Source: Saccharopolyspora oryzae (lineage in GTDB: Bacteria; Actinomycetota; Actinomycetes; Mycobacteriales; Pseudonocardiaceae). From it: DNA of 64,000 nucleotides. The notes beneath the pieces are model-generated. The model saw only the letters and a list, made by a program, of their open reading frames with translations, was not told the DNA's origin and made no database searches. Shown here one piece after another: positions 43,974-53,522 of this stretch. How positions within the stretch are numbered: position 1 is the stretch's first letter; the number at the start of each line of letters is the position of its first letter. The translations under genes and the position numbers were made by a program. Location of the stretch: NCBI RefSeq assembly GCF_027853915.1, contig NZ_JAQGLA010000008.1, forward strand, positions 110,471 through 174,470, written 5' to 3'.

Positions 43974-46793
43974 TCAGCTGCAGCCGGAGGTGGAGCCGCA
44001 GCCCTCGCAGAGGTAGCAGGAGCCCGACGGGCGCATCTTGGTGCCGCAGGTCATGCACAGCGGCGCGTCCGCGGCCTTGCCCAGTCGCAGCTCCAGGAGC
44101 TCGGTCGAGCTGCCCGCCCGGCTCGTGTCCTCGGACTTCTCCTGCTTCGAGTAGTCCACAGTGGAGCGCAAGGTGTCCAGGTGGACCTCGTTCGGCTGCT
44201 CGGCCGGGACCACCTCGCCGTTGACCTGCGCCTCCCGCTCATCGGCGGTGAAGATGCCCAGCTGGGCGCGCTTCTCGTAGGGCAGGTAGTCCAGCGCCAG
44301 GCGGCGGAACAGGTAGTCCAGCACGCTGCTGGCCATCCGGACGTCCGGGTCGTCGGTCATGCCGGCCGGCTCGAAGCGCAGGTTCTGGAACTTCGAGACG
44401 TAGAACTCCAGCGGGATGCCGTACTGCAGACCCACCGAGATCGACATCGAGAAGGCGTCCATGACACCCGCCAGGGTCGAACCCTGCTTGCCGAGCTTGA
44501 CGAAGATCTCGCCCAGCCCGTCGTCCGGGTACGAACCGGCGTGCAGGTAGCCCTCGGCACCGCCCACGGTGAACGAGACCGTCTGGCTCGGGCGCTTCTT
44601 CGGAAGCCGCTTGCGGACCGGGCGGTACTCGATCTGCTTCTCGACCTCCTTCTCCTTCTCGGCCTTGTCGCCCTTGCCCGCCGACAGCGGCTGACCCACC
44701 TTGCAGTTGTCGCGGTAGATCGCCAGCGCCTTCAGGCCCAGCTTCCAGCCCTCGAAGTAGAGCTGCTCGACCTCTTCGACGGTCGCCGACTCCGGCATGT
44801 TGACCGTCTTGGAGATCGCACCCGAGATGAACGGCTGCACCGCGGCCATCATCCGCACGTGGCCCATCGGCGCGATCGAGCGCTCACCCATCGCGCAGTC
44901 GAAAACCTCGTAGTGCTCCGGGCGCAGGCCCGGCGCGTCGACGACGTGGCCGTTCTCGGCGATGAACTCGACGATCGCCTCGATCTGCTCGTCCTGGTAG
45001 CCCAGCGCCTGCAGCGCGCGCGGCACCGTCTGGTTGACGATCTGCATCGAGCCGCCGCCGACCAGCTTCTTGAACTTGACCAGCGCCAGGTCCGGCTCGA
45101 TGCCGGTGGTGTCGCAGTCCATCATCAGGCCGATGGTCCCGGTCGGGGCCAGCACGGAGGCCTGCGCGTTGCGCCAGCCGTTGCGGGCACCGATCTCCAG
45201 GCCCTCCTGCCACACCTTCGTCGCCAGCTTGTGCACGGCGGCGTCGTTCTGGTGGTAGGTGCGGACCAGGTCGTTGGCCGCGGCGTGCTTGCGCATGACG
45301 CGCTGGTGCGCCTCGGCGTTGCGGGCGTAGCCCTCGTACGGGCCGACCACACCGGCCAGCTCGGCCGACCGCTTGTAGGCGGTACCGGTCATCAGCGAGG
45401 TGATCGCCGCCGCCAGGGCGCGGCCGCCGTCCGAGTCGTAGGCGTGACCGGTGGCCATCAGCAGCGCGCCCAGGTTGGCGTAGCCGATGCCCAGCTGGCG
45501 GAACTTGCGGGTGGTGATGCCGATCGACTCGGTCGGGAAGTCCGCGAAGCAGATCGAGATGTCCATCGCGGTGATGACGAACTCGACGGCCTTCTCGAAC
45601 AGGTCCGCGTCGAAGGTCAGGTCGTCGCGCAGGAACTTGAGCAGGTTCAGCGACGCCAGGTTGCAGCTGGAGTTGTCCAGGTGCATGTACTCCGAGCACG
45701 GGTTGGACGCGGTGATCCGACCGGTCTCCGGCGAGGTGTGCCAGTCGTTGATCGTGTCGTCGTACTGGATGCCCGGGTCGGCGCAACCCCAAGCGGCCTT
45801 GGCCATCTTGTGGAACAGGTCGCGGGCCTGCACCGAGTCCAGCACCTCACCGGAGGTGCGGGAGCGCAGCCCGAACTGGCCGTCGCTCTCCACCGCGCGC
45901 ATGAACTCGTCGGAGACGCGCACCGAGTTGTTCGCGTTCTGGTACTGCACCGAGTTGGAGTCGGCGCCGCCGAGGTCCATGTCGAACCCGGCGTCGCGCA
46001 GCGCGCGGATCTTGTGCTCCTCGCGCGCCTTGGTCTCGATGAACTCCTCGATGTCCGGGTGGTCGACGTCCAGCACGACCATCTTCGCCGCGCGGCGGGT
46101 CGCGCCACCGGACTTGATGGTGCCCGCCGAGGCGTCCGCACCGCGCATGAACGAAACCGGACCGGAAGCGGTGCCGCCCGAGGACAGCAGCTCGCGGGAG
46201 GAACGGATGCGGGACAGGTTCAGGCCGGCACCGGAGCCGCCCTTGAAGATCAGGCCCTCTTCCTTGTACCAGTCGAGGATCGACTCCATCGTGTCGTCGA
46301 CGGAGAGGATGAAGCAGGCGGACACCTGCTGGCGCGAGCTGGTGCCGACGTTGAACCACACCGGGGAGTTGAAGCTGAACACCTGGTGCAGCAGCATCCA
46401 GGTCAGCTCGTGCTCGAAGATCTCCGCGTCGGCGTCGGTGGCGAAGTAGTCGTGCTCGACACCGGCGGCGACGTAGGTCTTGACGACCCGGTCGATGAGC
46501 TGCCGGAGGCTGCTCTCCCGCTCCTCGGAACCCACCGCACCGCGGAAGTACTTGCTGGTGACGATGTTGACCGCGTTGAGCGACCAGAAGTCGGGAAACT
46601 CGACACCGCGCTGTTCGAAGTTGACCGACCCGTCCCGCCAGTTGGTCATCACCACGTCGCGGTGCTCCCACTTGACCTCGTCGTAGGGATGCACCCCCTC
46701 CGTGGTGTAGACGCGTTGCACCCGGATGCCCTCGCGGGCACCTGCTGCCGACTCCCCCGCTGCGCCGGCCGGGCTACCGACGGTCTCTGTCAT
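43974..46793 (-). CDS. nrdJ: Class II (adenosylcobalamin-dependent) ribonucleotide reductase
   Basis: A 939-residue NrdJ that reduces ribonucleotides using B12 and needs no oxygen. The reductase barrel contains NPCSEYMHLDNSSCNLASLNL, where the Asn-x-Cys-x-Glu radical and acid residues lie. SFNSPVWFNVGT is an earlier conserved segment. The C-terminus has CMTCGTKM and CYLCEGCGSTSGCS, the thiol shuttle. The length is normal and no intein is present. The frame is open upstream to 47498 but overlaps nrdR, so ATG 46793 with GAGGG before it is taken. It forms an operon with nrdR, 163 bases upstream. Confidence 0.95.
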   Translation of the reverse strand: MTETVGSPAGAAGESAAGAREGIRVQRVYTTEGVHPYDEVKWEHRDVVMTNWRDGSVNFEQRGVEFPDFWSLNAVNIVTSKYFRGAVGSEERESSLRQLIDRVVKTYVAAGVEHDYFATDADAEIFEHELTWMLLHQVFSFNSPVWFNVGTSSRQQVSACFILSVDDTMESILDWYKEEGLIFKGGSGAGLNLSRIRSSRELLSSGGTASGPVSFMRGADASAGTIKSGGATRRAAKMVVLDVDHPDIEEFIETKAREEHKIRALRDAGFDMDLGGADSNSVQYQNANNSVRVSDEFMRAVESDGQFGLRSRTSGEVLDSVQARDLFHKMAKAAWGCADPGIQYDDTINDWHTSPETGRITASNPCSEYMHLDNSSCNLASLNLLKFLRDDLTFDADLFEKAVEFVITAMDISICFADFPTESIGITTRKFRQLGIGYANLGALLMATGHAYDSDGGRALAAAITSLMTGTAYKRSAELAGVVGPYEGYARNAEAHQRVMRKHAAANDLVRTYHQNDAAVHKLATKVWQEGLEIGARNGWRNAQASVLAPTGTIGLMMDCDTTGIEPDLALVKFKKLVGGGSMQIVNQTVPRALQALGYQDEQIEAIVEFIAENGHVVDAPGLRPEHYEVFDCAMGERSIAPMGHVRMMAAVQPFISGAISKTVNMPESATVEEVEQLYFEGWKLGLKALAIYRDNCKVGQPLSAGKGDKAEKEKEVEKQIEYRPVRKRLPKKRPSQTVSFTVGGAEGYLHAGSYPDDGLGEIFVKLGKQGSTLAGVMDAFSMSISVGLQYGIPLEFYVSKFQNLRFEPAGMTDDPDVRMASSVLDYLFRRLALDYLPYEKRAQLGIFTADEREAQVNGEVVPAEQPNEVHLDTLRSTVDYSKQEKSEDTSRAGSSTELLELRLGKAADAPLCMTCGTKMRPSGSCYLCEGCGSTSGCS

Positions 46794-46956
46794 GACCTGA
46801 CCCTCTTCCTTGTCACTCGCTCGTCGTGCTTGGTCGGCCCCGTCCGGGCTACCCGTCCGGTTCGGTCGTGGCTGTTCACTCAGCGGCGTCCCCGGTCGGG
46901 ACTCCTGCTGACGTCTTGCGTTTCCGGCCTGGCGGCGAACCGCGCGCCGGCGCGCC

Positions 46957-47439
46957 TTACTCACTGCTGTTCTCCGCACCGGTCCGCGCGGCCTCGCGGG
47001 CCGCTCGCAGCTCGGCGATCTCCTTCTCGAAGTCCTCCACCGAGGAGTACGCCTGGTACACGCTCGCGAAGCGCAGGTAGGCGACCTCGTCCAGCTCGCG
47101 CAGCGGCCCGAGGATCGCCAAACCGACCTCGTGGCTGGGCAGCTCGGACACGCCGAGCGACCGGACGGTCTCCTCCACCTGGTGCGCGAGCTGCTGCAGC
47201 GCGTCTTCCTCGACCGGACGTCCCTGGCACGCGCGGCGCACGCCGCGCACGACCTTCTCCCGGCTGAAGGGCTCGGTGACACCGGAGCGCTTGACCACCG
47301 ACAGCACCAGTTCTTCGATGGTCGTGAAGCGCCGACCGCACGTCGAGCACGATCGCCTGCGCCGGATCGCCTGGCCTTCCTCGACCTCGCGCGAGTCGAC
47401 GACCCTGGAGTCCTCCCCGCGGCAGAATGGGCACCGCAC
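46957..47439 (-). CDS. nrdR: Transcriptional repressor NrdR
   Basis: A 160-residue regulator with an N-terminal zinc ribbon (Cys3, Cys6, Cys31, Cys34; [18 protein letters not shown]) and an ATP-cone domain (about 47-137) that senses ATP/dATP. It represses ribonucleotide reductase genes by binding NrdR boxes. GTG 47439 gives the family-typical MRCPFC start and a good GGGGGG spacing; GTG 47445 is two codons up. It is the first gene of the nrdRJ unit. Confidence 0.95.
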   Translation of the reverse strand: MRCPFCRGEDSRVVDSREVEEGQAIRRRRSCSTCGRRFTTIEELVLSVVKRSGVTEPFSREKVVRGVRRACQGRPVEEDALQQLAHQVEETVRSLGVSELPSHEVGLAILGPLRELDEVAYLRFASVYQAYSSVEDFEKEIAELRAAREAARTGAENSSE

Positions 47440-47541
47440 CGGCACTCACCCCCCTTCCCCAGTTCGCCGCCACCTGCCTCGCGGCAGTCGACGACCATTC
47501 ACGCTCCGTGGGTGCGCGAACACCTTATAAGCCCAACCTGT

Positions 47542-47578
47542 GGACTAAATACACGGACGTAACTACTAGATGTTGTGG
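47542..47578 (-). promoter_or_regulatory. Pair of NrdR boxes upstream of nrdRJ
   Basis: On the minus strand, CCACAACATCTAGTAG (47563-47578) matches the NrdR-box core CwAtATaTwG at nearly all positions. A weaker second site, TCCGTGTATTTAGTCC, is at 47542-47557. Their centres are 21 bp apart, two helical turns, as expected for cooperative NrdR binding. Confidence 0.65.
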
Positions 47579-47727
47579 TCGACTCTAAACCTCGCCGACA
47601 GCGCGATGCAAACCGGGAACGACCTTCGGCGTGCCGCGTCCGCCTCCCCCGCGCGCCGCGATCGAAAACCGGCAGGTCGCCGCGCGGAGCAGCCGGCCGC
47701 GAGACCCCGGCCACTCCGCCGAGCAGA

Positions 47728-48180
47728 TCAACCGGACACCGGAACCACCAGCAGTCGACCGGCTTCGACGGCGGTCGTGTCCAACTCGTTCAGCTCCACG
47801 ATCCGGGCGACCACGGCCTGCGGATCGCCGCCCGGGGCCACCCGGTCGGCTATCCCCCACAGAGTGTCGCCGCTGTGTACCTCGACCAGGGTGGTACCGC
47901 CCGCCATCGGCGCGTCGCGGAACCCGAAGAGCCCCACCAGCATGACAATGAGGAAAGTGAAGATCGCCACCGAGGTCAGCCAAATCCATTCGCCGCTCCG
48001 GCCCGCCCGGTCGTACGCGACCGAGGCCGGCCGCACCGCGCGCGGCACGACCCGGCCGGCTGCCTGCACTTCCCCCTCACGAGGCCGGATCACCGCGGCC
48101 GGCTCAGCCGTCCTCCGCCGGGCGGCCGACCGCCGCTCGACCTGGCGCGTCCGCCCCGCCGCATCGATGAACGTGGTCAT
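47728..48180 (-). CDS. LysM-domain membrane protein, ChiZ/Rv2719c-like
   Basis: A 150-residue protein. A basic cytoplasmic part (1-65) is followed by one membrane span (WLTSVAIFTFLIVMLVGLFGF, about 70-90) and a C-terminal LysM domain (about 100-148, VHSGDTLWGIADRVAP ... LLVVPVSG) that would bind peptidoglycan outside. The gene is divergent from lexA with its own SOS box, as for Rv2719c (ChiZ), reported as an SOS-induced cell-division inhibitor. GGGAGG precedes the ATG at 48180. Confidence 0.87.
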   Translation of the reverse strand: MTTFIDAAGRTRQVERRSAARRRTAEPAAVIRPREGEVQAAGRVVPRAVRPASVAYDRAGRSGEWIWLTSVAIFTFLIVMLVGLFGFRDAPMAGGTTLVEVHSGDTLWGIADRVAPGGDPQAVVARIVELNELDTTAVEAGRLLVVPVSG

Positions 48181-48206
48181 GCCGCCTCCCGCACTGCGAA
48201 CCAAGA

Positions 48207-48222
48207 TCGAATGAATGTTCGA
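48207..48222. promoter_or_regulatory. SOS (LexA) box of the LysM gene
   Basis: TCGAATGAATGTTCGA matches the actinobacterial LexA consensus TCGAAC-N4-GTTCGA except for one base. It lies 26 bases upstream of the LysM start. Confidence 0.85.
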
Positions 48223-48287
48223 TCGAACCTGCGTGCGATTGTGTACCAAGAGTGCCCCGCAGCGCGATACCTGGGGTCAAAATTAAC

Positions 48288-48303
48288 TCGAACAGGTGTT
48301 TGA
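48288..48303. promoter_or_regulatory. SOS (LexA) box of lexA
   Basis: TCGAACAGGTGTTTGA matches the LexA consensus except for one base. It lies about 94 bases upstream of the lexA start, fitting autoregulation. Confidence 0.88.
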
Positions 48304-48396
48304 TCTCTGCGTTTCGCGCGTCTACTGTGGAAACCGGGCGTTCCGAACGCCCCCGCGATCAACACCGCAGTTCACCCACATGGACAGGAGGCAGCG

Positions 48397-49113
48397 GTGG
48401 CGAGCAATGCGACCGGCTCGATCAAGGGCCAGGTACAAGACATCAAGGACCCCCAGGCCGAGGTGCACACCCTGCCCGAGCAGCCCAGCGGAGTCGAAGA
48501 GCTCAGCGAACGCCAGCTGCGCGTGCTGGACGCCATCCGCAAGTGGATGCGCGAGCACGGCTATCCGCCAAGCGTGCGCGAGATCGGTGATGCCGTCGGC
48601 CTCACCTCGACCTCGTCGGTCGCTTACCAGCTCCGCGTGCTCGAGCGGAAGGGCTACCTGCGCCGGGACCCGCACCGCCCGCGCACGGTCGGCGTGCTGG
48701 TCGGCGGCGAGCCGGAGCTCGAGGGCTCCGGGCAGAGCAAGCCCGCCTACGTGCCGGTGGTGGGGCGCATCGCGGCCGGCGGCCCGATCCTGGCCGAGGA
48801 GTCGATCGAGGACGTCTTCCCGCTGCCGAAGGAGATCGTCGGCGACGGGACGCTGTTCCTGCTCAAGGTCGTCGGCGATTCCATGGTGGACCTCGCCATC
48901 ACCGACGGTGACTGGGTCGCCGTGCGCCAGCAGCCGGACGCCGAGAACGGCGACGTCGTGGCCGCGATGATCGACGGCGAGGCGACGGTGAAGACCTTCA
49001 AGCGCACCGACGAGCACGTCTGGCTGCTGCCCCACAACGCCGCCTACGAGCCGATCCTGGGCGACGACGCGGCGATCCTGGGCAAGGTGGTCGCAGTCCT
49101 CCGCCGCCTCTGA
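48397..49113 (+). CDS. lexA: SOS repressor LexA
   Basis: A 238-residue self-cleaving repressor. The DNA-binding domain (about 35-100) has [30 protein letters not shown]. The cleavage site is Ala127-Gly128 in GRIAAGGP, with Ser162 (VGDSM) and Lys199 (ATVKT) as the catalytic dyad. RecA filament triggers cleavage after DNA damage. An N-terminal extension of about 30 residues precedes the DNA-binding domain. GTG 48397 has GGAGG at good spacing. Confidence 0.97.
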   Translation: MASNATGSIKGQVQDIKDPQAEVHTLPEQPSGVEELSERQLRVLDAIRKWMREHGYPPSVREIGDAVGLTSTSSVAYQLRVLERKGYLRRDPHRPRTVGVLVGGEPELEGSGQSKPAYVPVVGRIAAGGPILAEESIEDVFPLPKEIVGDGTLFLLKVVGDSMVDLAITDGDWVAVRQQPDAENGDVVAAMIDGEATVKTFKRTDEHVWLLPHNAAYEPILGDDAAILGKVVAVLRRL

Positions 49114-49391
49114 GGCGACGGTTCCAGAAGCTCTTCCCGCGGGGCCGAGCAGCGTTGATACCCGGGTCTGGGGATACCTGGGTCAGCGCTTGCGGCGCAG
49201 TCGGCCCGTGCGGGAAGGGAGACAGCTCCGGCCAGCACAGCAGCGAACGGCAGTGCTGGCCGGTTGAAGCGCCGGTCCCGCTCGGCTCGATCGACGGATT
49301 CGACCCGTCGCCCGGTCAAGAGCACCGGCGCGCAGAACTGGTGACGTCGAGGCAGCGCCCGACGTCACCAGCAGCAGTGCAACAGCAGTCC
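49114..49391. terminator. Two hairpins between lexA and hflX
   Basis: The first is an 11-bp perfect stem, CCGGCCAGCAC (49228-49238 with 49253-49263, 14-base loop). The second is a 12-bp perfect stem, CTGGTGACGTCG (49338-49349 with 49360-49371, 10-base loop). The first probably ends lexA transcripts and the second hflX transcripts coming the other way. No gene is seen. Confidence 0.75.
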
Positions 49392-50861
49392 TCAGCCCTT
49401 GCCTGCGAAGGGCTCCAGCGCGCTGGCCAGATCGGACCGGACCTTGGCCTGGAGACGGGTGCCGTCCGGAGTGTGATCCTCAGCGACGACCTCGCCCTCG
49501 GCGTGCACCCGGGCGACCAGTTCGCCGCGGGTGTAGGGCACCAGCGCGGAGACGAAGACGTCCGGGCGGGGCAGCAAGTCGGCGATGGCCTCGCGCAGCT
49601 CCTCCACACCCGCGCCGCTGTGCGCGGAGACGAACATCGCGCCCGGCAGCAACCGCCGCAGCTCGGCCATGCGCGTCTCGTCCACCGAGTCGATCTTGTT
49701 CACCACGAGCAGCTCCCGCGGCATCTCCGACTCGTGCTCGTCGCCGATCTCGCTGAGCACCTCGCGCACCGCAGCGACCTGCTCGTGCGGCGACGCCTCG
49801 GAGCCGTCCACGACGTGCACCAGCAGATCCGCGCCGCCGACTTCCTCCAGCGTCGAGCGGAACGCCTCGACCAGCTGGTGCGGCAGGTGGCGCACGAAAC
49901 CGACGGTGTCGGTCAGCGTGTAGGCACGACCGTCCGGGGTAGCGGCCCGGCGGGTGGTCGGATCCAGGGTGGCGAACAGCGCGTCCTCCACCAGCACACC
50001 CGCGCCGGTCAGCGCGTTGAGCAGGCTGGACTTGCCGGCGTTGGTGTAGCCGGCGATGGCCACGCTCGGCACCTCGTTGGCCTCCCGGCGACCGCGCTTG
50101 GTGCCGCGCACCGTGCGCATCGCGGCCAGGTCCTTGCGCAGCTTGCTGATGCGCTTGTGGATGCGCCGCCGGTCGGTCTCCAGCTTGGTCTCACCAGGAC
50201 CACGGGTACCGACACCGCCGTTGGCACCGCCGGCACGACCACCGGCCTGCCGGGACATCGTCTCGCCCCAACCGCGCAGGCGCGGCAGGAAGTACTGGAG
50301 CTGGGCGAGCTCGACCTGCGCCTTGCCCTCCTTGGAGCGGGCGTGCTGGGCGAAGATGTCCAGGATCAGCGCGGTCCGGTCGACCACCTTGACCTTGAGC
50401 TTCTCCTCCAGCTGGCGCAGCTGGCCGGGCGAGAGCTCACCGTCGCAGATCACGGTGTCCGCGCCGGTCGACACGACGATGTCGCGGAGCTCGAGCACCT
50501 TGCCGGACCCGACGTAGGTGCCGGGGTCCGGTCGGTCGCGGCGCTGGATGATGCCCTCCAGCACCTCCGAACCGGCCGTTTCGGCCAGCCGGGCCAGCTC
50601 CTCCAGCGAGGCGTCGGCGTGCGCGGCGTCGCCATCGGTCCAGACGCCGACCAGCACCACGCGCTCCAGGCGGAGGCGGCGGTATTCGACCTCGGTGATG
50701 TCCTCGAGCTCGGTGGACAACCCCGCGATCCGCCGCAGCGACGCACGCTCGGTGCGTTCCATCTCACCCGTGGACGGATCTGCAGACGGGACGGATTCGT
50801 ACTCGTCGGGTTCGACCACGTCGTGGTCGAGCTCGGCGGACCAGGTCAAAGAATTTTTCAT
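49392..50861 (-). CDS. hflX: Ribosome-associated GTPase HflX
   Basis: A 489-residue GTPase. The N-terminal HflX domain (about 60-240) ends in GGVGTRGPGETKLETDRR. The GTPase domain (about 245-410) has G1 AGYTNAGKSS, G3 DTVGF and G4 NKID. A short C-terminal domain follows. HflX splits or rescues stalled ribosomes under stress and, in mycobacteria, affects macrolide tolerance. The start at 50861 is chosen over GTG 50900; neither has a strong ribosome site. It heads the run hflX-dapF-miaA in gene order, all on the minus strand. Confidence 0.93.
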   Translation of the reverse strand: MKNSLTWSAELDHDVVEPDEYESVPSADPSTGEMERTERASLRRIAGLSTELEDITEVEYRRLRLERVVLVGVWTDGDAAHADASLEELARLAETAGSEVLEGIIQRRDRPDPGTYVGSGKVLELRDIVVSTGADTVICDGELSPGQLRQLEEKLKVKVVDRTALILDIFAQHARSKEGKAQVELAQLQYFLPRLRGWGETMSRQAGGRAGGANGGVGTRGPGETKLETDRRRIHKRISKLRKDLAAMRTVRGTKRGRREANEVPSVAIAGYTNAGKSSLLNALTGAGVLVEDALFATLDPTTRRAATPDGRAYTLTDTVGFVRHLPHQLVEAFRSTLEEVGGADLLVHVVDGSEASPHEQVAAVREVLSEIGDEHESEMPRELLVVNKIDSVDETRMAELRRLLPGAMFVSAHSGAGVEELREAIADLLPRPDVFVSALVPYTRGELVARVHAEGEVVAEDHTPDGTRLQAKVRSDLASALEPFAGKG

Positions 50862-50957
50862 ATCAACGCCATTGTCCCACGGCCCGCGACTGATTTTCAC
50901 GCCTCGAACCGGCGGTGACCCGTTCGCACCCGTGTGAGGCCACCAACAGCCGAACCG

Positions 50958-51800
50958 CTACGCGTTCTGCCACCAGGCCGGGTCGAGGTGCCCGCGGGCG
51001 ACCAGGACTGCCGGTCCGGTGAGCGTGGCAGTCGTCGAGGTGACCTCCACCTCGACGGTGCCACCCGGGATGTGCACGACCCGACGCCCGGTGTCCGCGC
51101 CGGCCGCGCGCAGCGCCGCGACCGCCGCCGCGACGGTGCCGGTCCCGCAGGAGCGGGTTTCGCCCACCCCGCGCTCGTAGACCCGCATCTGCACGTGATC
51201 GCTGTCCAGCGGCCGGACGAACTCGACGTTCGTGCCGTTCGGGAACAGGTCTGGGTCGTGCGGCGGCCGGGTCTTGAGGTCCAGGCCTTCCAGCTCGACG
51301 TCGCTCACGCAGGCCAGGTGGGGGTTGCCGACGTCGACGGCGACCCCGGTGAAGGTGCGGCCGGACGCGGTGGTGGTGGACTCGCCGAAGATCTTCGTCG
51401 CACCCATGTCGACGGTGACCTGCCCGTCGTCGCAGATCCGGACCGGTCGCACGCCCGCGCGGGTGCCGACCGGCAGCTCACCCCCGGTGGCCAGCCCGGC
51501 GTCGACCAGGTAGTGGGCGAACACCCGCACACCGTTGCCGCACATCTCGGCGATCGAACCGTCGGCGTTGCGGTAGTCCATGAACCACACGTCGGCCGGG
51601 ACGTCGGCGGGGGCGTCCGGCAGCGCGCCGGCCCGGACCACCCGCAGCACGCCGTCCGCGCCCAGCCCGCGCTGGCGGTCGCACAGCGCCTGCACCCGCG
51701 CCTCGGTCAGCTCCAACGCGCCGTCGGGGTCGGGCAGGATGACGAAATCGTTCTGGGTGCCGTGGCCCTTGATGAACTCGGGCCCCTGAGAAGTGCGCAC
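50958..51800 (-). CDS. dapF: Diaminopimelate epimerase
   Basis: A 280-residue PLP-independent racemase that turns LL- into meso-diaminopimelate for lysine and peptidoglycan. The two catalytic thiols are Cys87 in EMCGNGVR and Cys218 in RSCGTGTVA, both in the conserved context. GTG 51800 starts the protein; the frame ends WWQNA. It is nine bases downstream of miaA, so the two are co-transcribed. Confidence 0.96.
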   Translation of the reverse strand: MRTSQGPEFIKGHGTQNDFVILPDPDGALELTEARVQALCDRQRGLGADGVLRVVRAGALPDAPADVPADVWFMDYRNADGSIAEMCGNGVRVFAHYLVDAGLATGGELPVGTRAGVRPVRICDDGQVTVDMGATKIFGESTTTASGRTFTGVAVDVGNPHLACVSDVELEGLDLKTRPPHDPDLFPNGTNVEFVRPLDSDHVQMRVYERGVGETRSCGTGTVAAAVAALRAAGADTGRRVVHIPGGTVEVEVTSTTATLTGPAVLVARGHLDPAWWQNA

Positions 51801-51809
51801 GCAGCAAGT

Positions 51810-52721
51810 CTACGGAGCGAGCGCGGCCCGGACGTCGGCGACCAGCGCCGGGTCGGCGGCGTCGAACCAGCGGGTCCGGAGGTCGCGGCGGAACCAGGAC
51901 CGCTGCCGCCGGACGAAGCGGCGGGTGAGCTTGGCGGTCTCGGCCGCGGCCTCCGCCATGTCCTGCTCGCCGTCGAGTTCGGCGAGGACCTGCTGGTAGC
52001 CGAGGGCACGGCTGGCGGTGCGCCCCTCGCGCAGCCCGACCTTCTCCAGGCGGCGGACCTCGTCGACGAGTCCTGCGTCGAACATCCGGGTGACGCGCAG
52101 GTCGACGCGCTCGTCGAGGGCCTCGACCGGACGGTCCAGACCCAGCAGCACCGCGCCGTAGCGCGGCGGCCCGGGCTTGGGCAGGTTCGCCGAGAACGGC
52201 TTGCCGGTGATCTCGATGACTTCGAGCGCGCGCACGATGCGCCGCCCGTTGCTGGTCAGGATCGCCGCGGCGGCCGCCGGGTCCAGCTCCGCCAACCGCT
52301 GGTGCAGAGCGGCGGGGCCGACCCGCGCGAGCTCCGCTTCGAACTTGCTGCGGACCTCCGGATCGGTACCGGGGAAGGTCAGGTCGTCGATCACTGCCTG
52401 CACGTAGAGGCCGGAGCCCCCGACCAGGATCGGGGTGCGGTTGCGGGCGAGCACGTCCTCGACGACGCCGCGGGCCTGCCGCTGGTAGGCCGCGACCGAC
52501 GCGGTCTCGGTGACGTCGAGGACGTCGAGCAGGTGGTGCGGAACGCCCTGCCGCTCGGCCTCGGTGAGCTTGGCGGTGCCGATGTCCATCCCCCGGTAGA
52601 GCTGCATCGCGTCCGCGTTGATCACTTCACCGCCGAGCTCCTGGGCGAGCTCCACGGCCAGATCCGATTTTCCGGTGGCGGTGGGACCGACGATCGCCAC
52701 CAGGTGGGGAAGGCACTGCAC
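51810..52721 (-). CDS. miaA: tRNA dimethylallyltransferase MiaA
   Basis: A 303-residue enzyme adding dimethylallyl to A37 of tRNAs reading UNN codons. The P-loop is GPTATGKS (12-19). SADQ-type motif [18 protein letters not shown] and [11 protein letters not shown] follow, and the C-terminal [10 protein letters not shown] contacts tRNA. The product is the substrate of MiaB, encoded 4 kb away. The start is a GTG. Confidence 0.96.
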   Translation of the reverse strand: MQCLPHLVAIVGPTATGKSDLAVELAQELGGEVINADAMQLYRGMDIGTAKLTEAERQGVPHHLLDVLDVTETASVAAYQRQARGVVEDVLARNRTPILVGGSGLYVQAVIDDLTFPGTDPEVRSKFEAELARVGPAALHQRLAELDPAAAAAILTSNGRRIVRALEVIEITGKPFSANLPKPGPPRYGAVLLGLDRPVEALDERVDLRVTRMFDAGLVDEVRRLEKVGLREGRTASRALGYQQVLAELDGEQDMAEAAAETAKLTRRFVRRQRSWFRRDLRTRWFDAADPALVADVRAALAP

Positions 52722-52817
52722 CCCCCGACCCTAATCGCCCCCGACCCACCGGATCCCCTTGCCCTGGGTGGTCGATTTCGCACGAAATCGACACCGCCCG
52801 GGGTGATGACGCTGGGG

Positions 52818-53522
52818 TCAGAGCTGCCGGGTCCAGGTGGCGACGTGGTAGGTGACTCCGTACGGGGTTGCCGAGTAGAGGAGCTCGCCCCGCCAGGTTC
52901 CGCCGCTGGCGGCCACCACTCCCGGCAACACCTGGAGCGCCGCGCGGCCCTCGACACCGAGTTCGGCGCACAGCTCCGGGTCCAGCGCCTGGAGGCGGTC
53001 GGTGTCGACATCGGCCAGCGCCGTGCGGATCTGCTCGTCGAGCTGCCCTGCTCGCTGGTCCGGCGGGTACGGCGAGCGCTCGTCGGAGCAGTTCGTGCCA
53101 TCCGCCAGGACCAGCAGGCCGGTTGCTTCCTCCGCCAACGACTCACCGAGCCGCCGGCACTCCTGCGCCGGGGTGTCCGGAGCGAGCAGGTGCACCGATG
53201 CGGAGCGGGCACCGGCCTGTTCGCGCAGCAGGCCGGTGACCAGCGCGGGGAGCGGGAAATCCGGGTCCGCGGGCGCGGTGCCGCCCAACGTCACCGGGAC
53301 GTCGACGCCGAACCCCGCGAAGGTTCCGGCCGAGTCCGGGCCCAGCACGCGCGGGCCCGATCGATCTGCACCAACGGCCACCCATTCGGTTGCACATTCA
53401 GTCAGACTGGACACGGCGCGCGAACAGGCGCCCCGCACACGCTCGGTCTCCGCATCGGCTCGCACGGTCAGCGCGGGGGCGAGCAACGGCGGGTACGGCA
53501 CCACGGCGACACAGGTGATCAC
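52818..53522 (-). CDS. Rv2728c-like protein (class III extradiol dioxygenase fold)
   Basis: A 234-residue conserved actinobacterial protein. The N-terminus VITCVAVVPYPPLLAPAL and the glycine-containing middle match the LigB-like fold of class III extradiol dioxygenases, but the metal-binding His residues are not obvious. GELLYSATPYGVTYHVATW near the end is a family hallmark. The chosen GTG 53522 gives the conserved start; the frame is open seven codons further. It lies between miaA and the divergent DUF349 gene, as Rv2728c does in M. tuberculosis. Confidence 0.75.
   Translation of the reverse strand: MITCVAVVPYPPLLAPALTVRADAETERVRGACSRAVSSLTECATEWVAVGADRSGPRVLGPDSAGTFAGFGVDVPVTLGGTAPADPDFPLPALVTGLLREQAGARSASVHLLAPDTPAQECRRLGESLAEEATGLLVLADGTNCSDERSPYPPDQRAGQLDEQIRTALADVDTDRLQALDPELCAELGVEGRAALQVLPGVVAASGGTWRGELLYSATPYGVTYHVATWTRQL

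Noticed and set aside
46794..46956. Cobalamin riboswitch before nrdJ
   Set aside because: No B12-box or aptamer pattern is visible, and class II reductases are not usually controlled this way.
44181..47267. Plus-strand frame of 1028 codons opposite nrdJ
   Set aside because: It is a shadow frame; the minus-strand protein is a clear NrdJ.
46794..47498. N-terminal extension of nrdJ to 1174 codons
   Set aside because: It overlaps nrdR in another frame and has no RNR homology; ATG 46793 gives the normal length.
47600..47640. GGGAAC element as an ECF promoter near the LysM stop
   Set aside because: There is no GTT or GTC at the required 18-base spacing.
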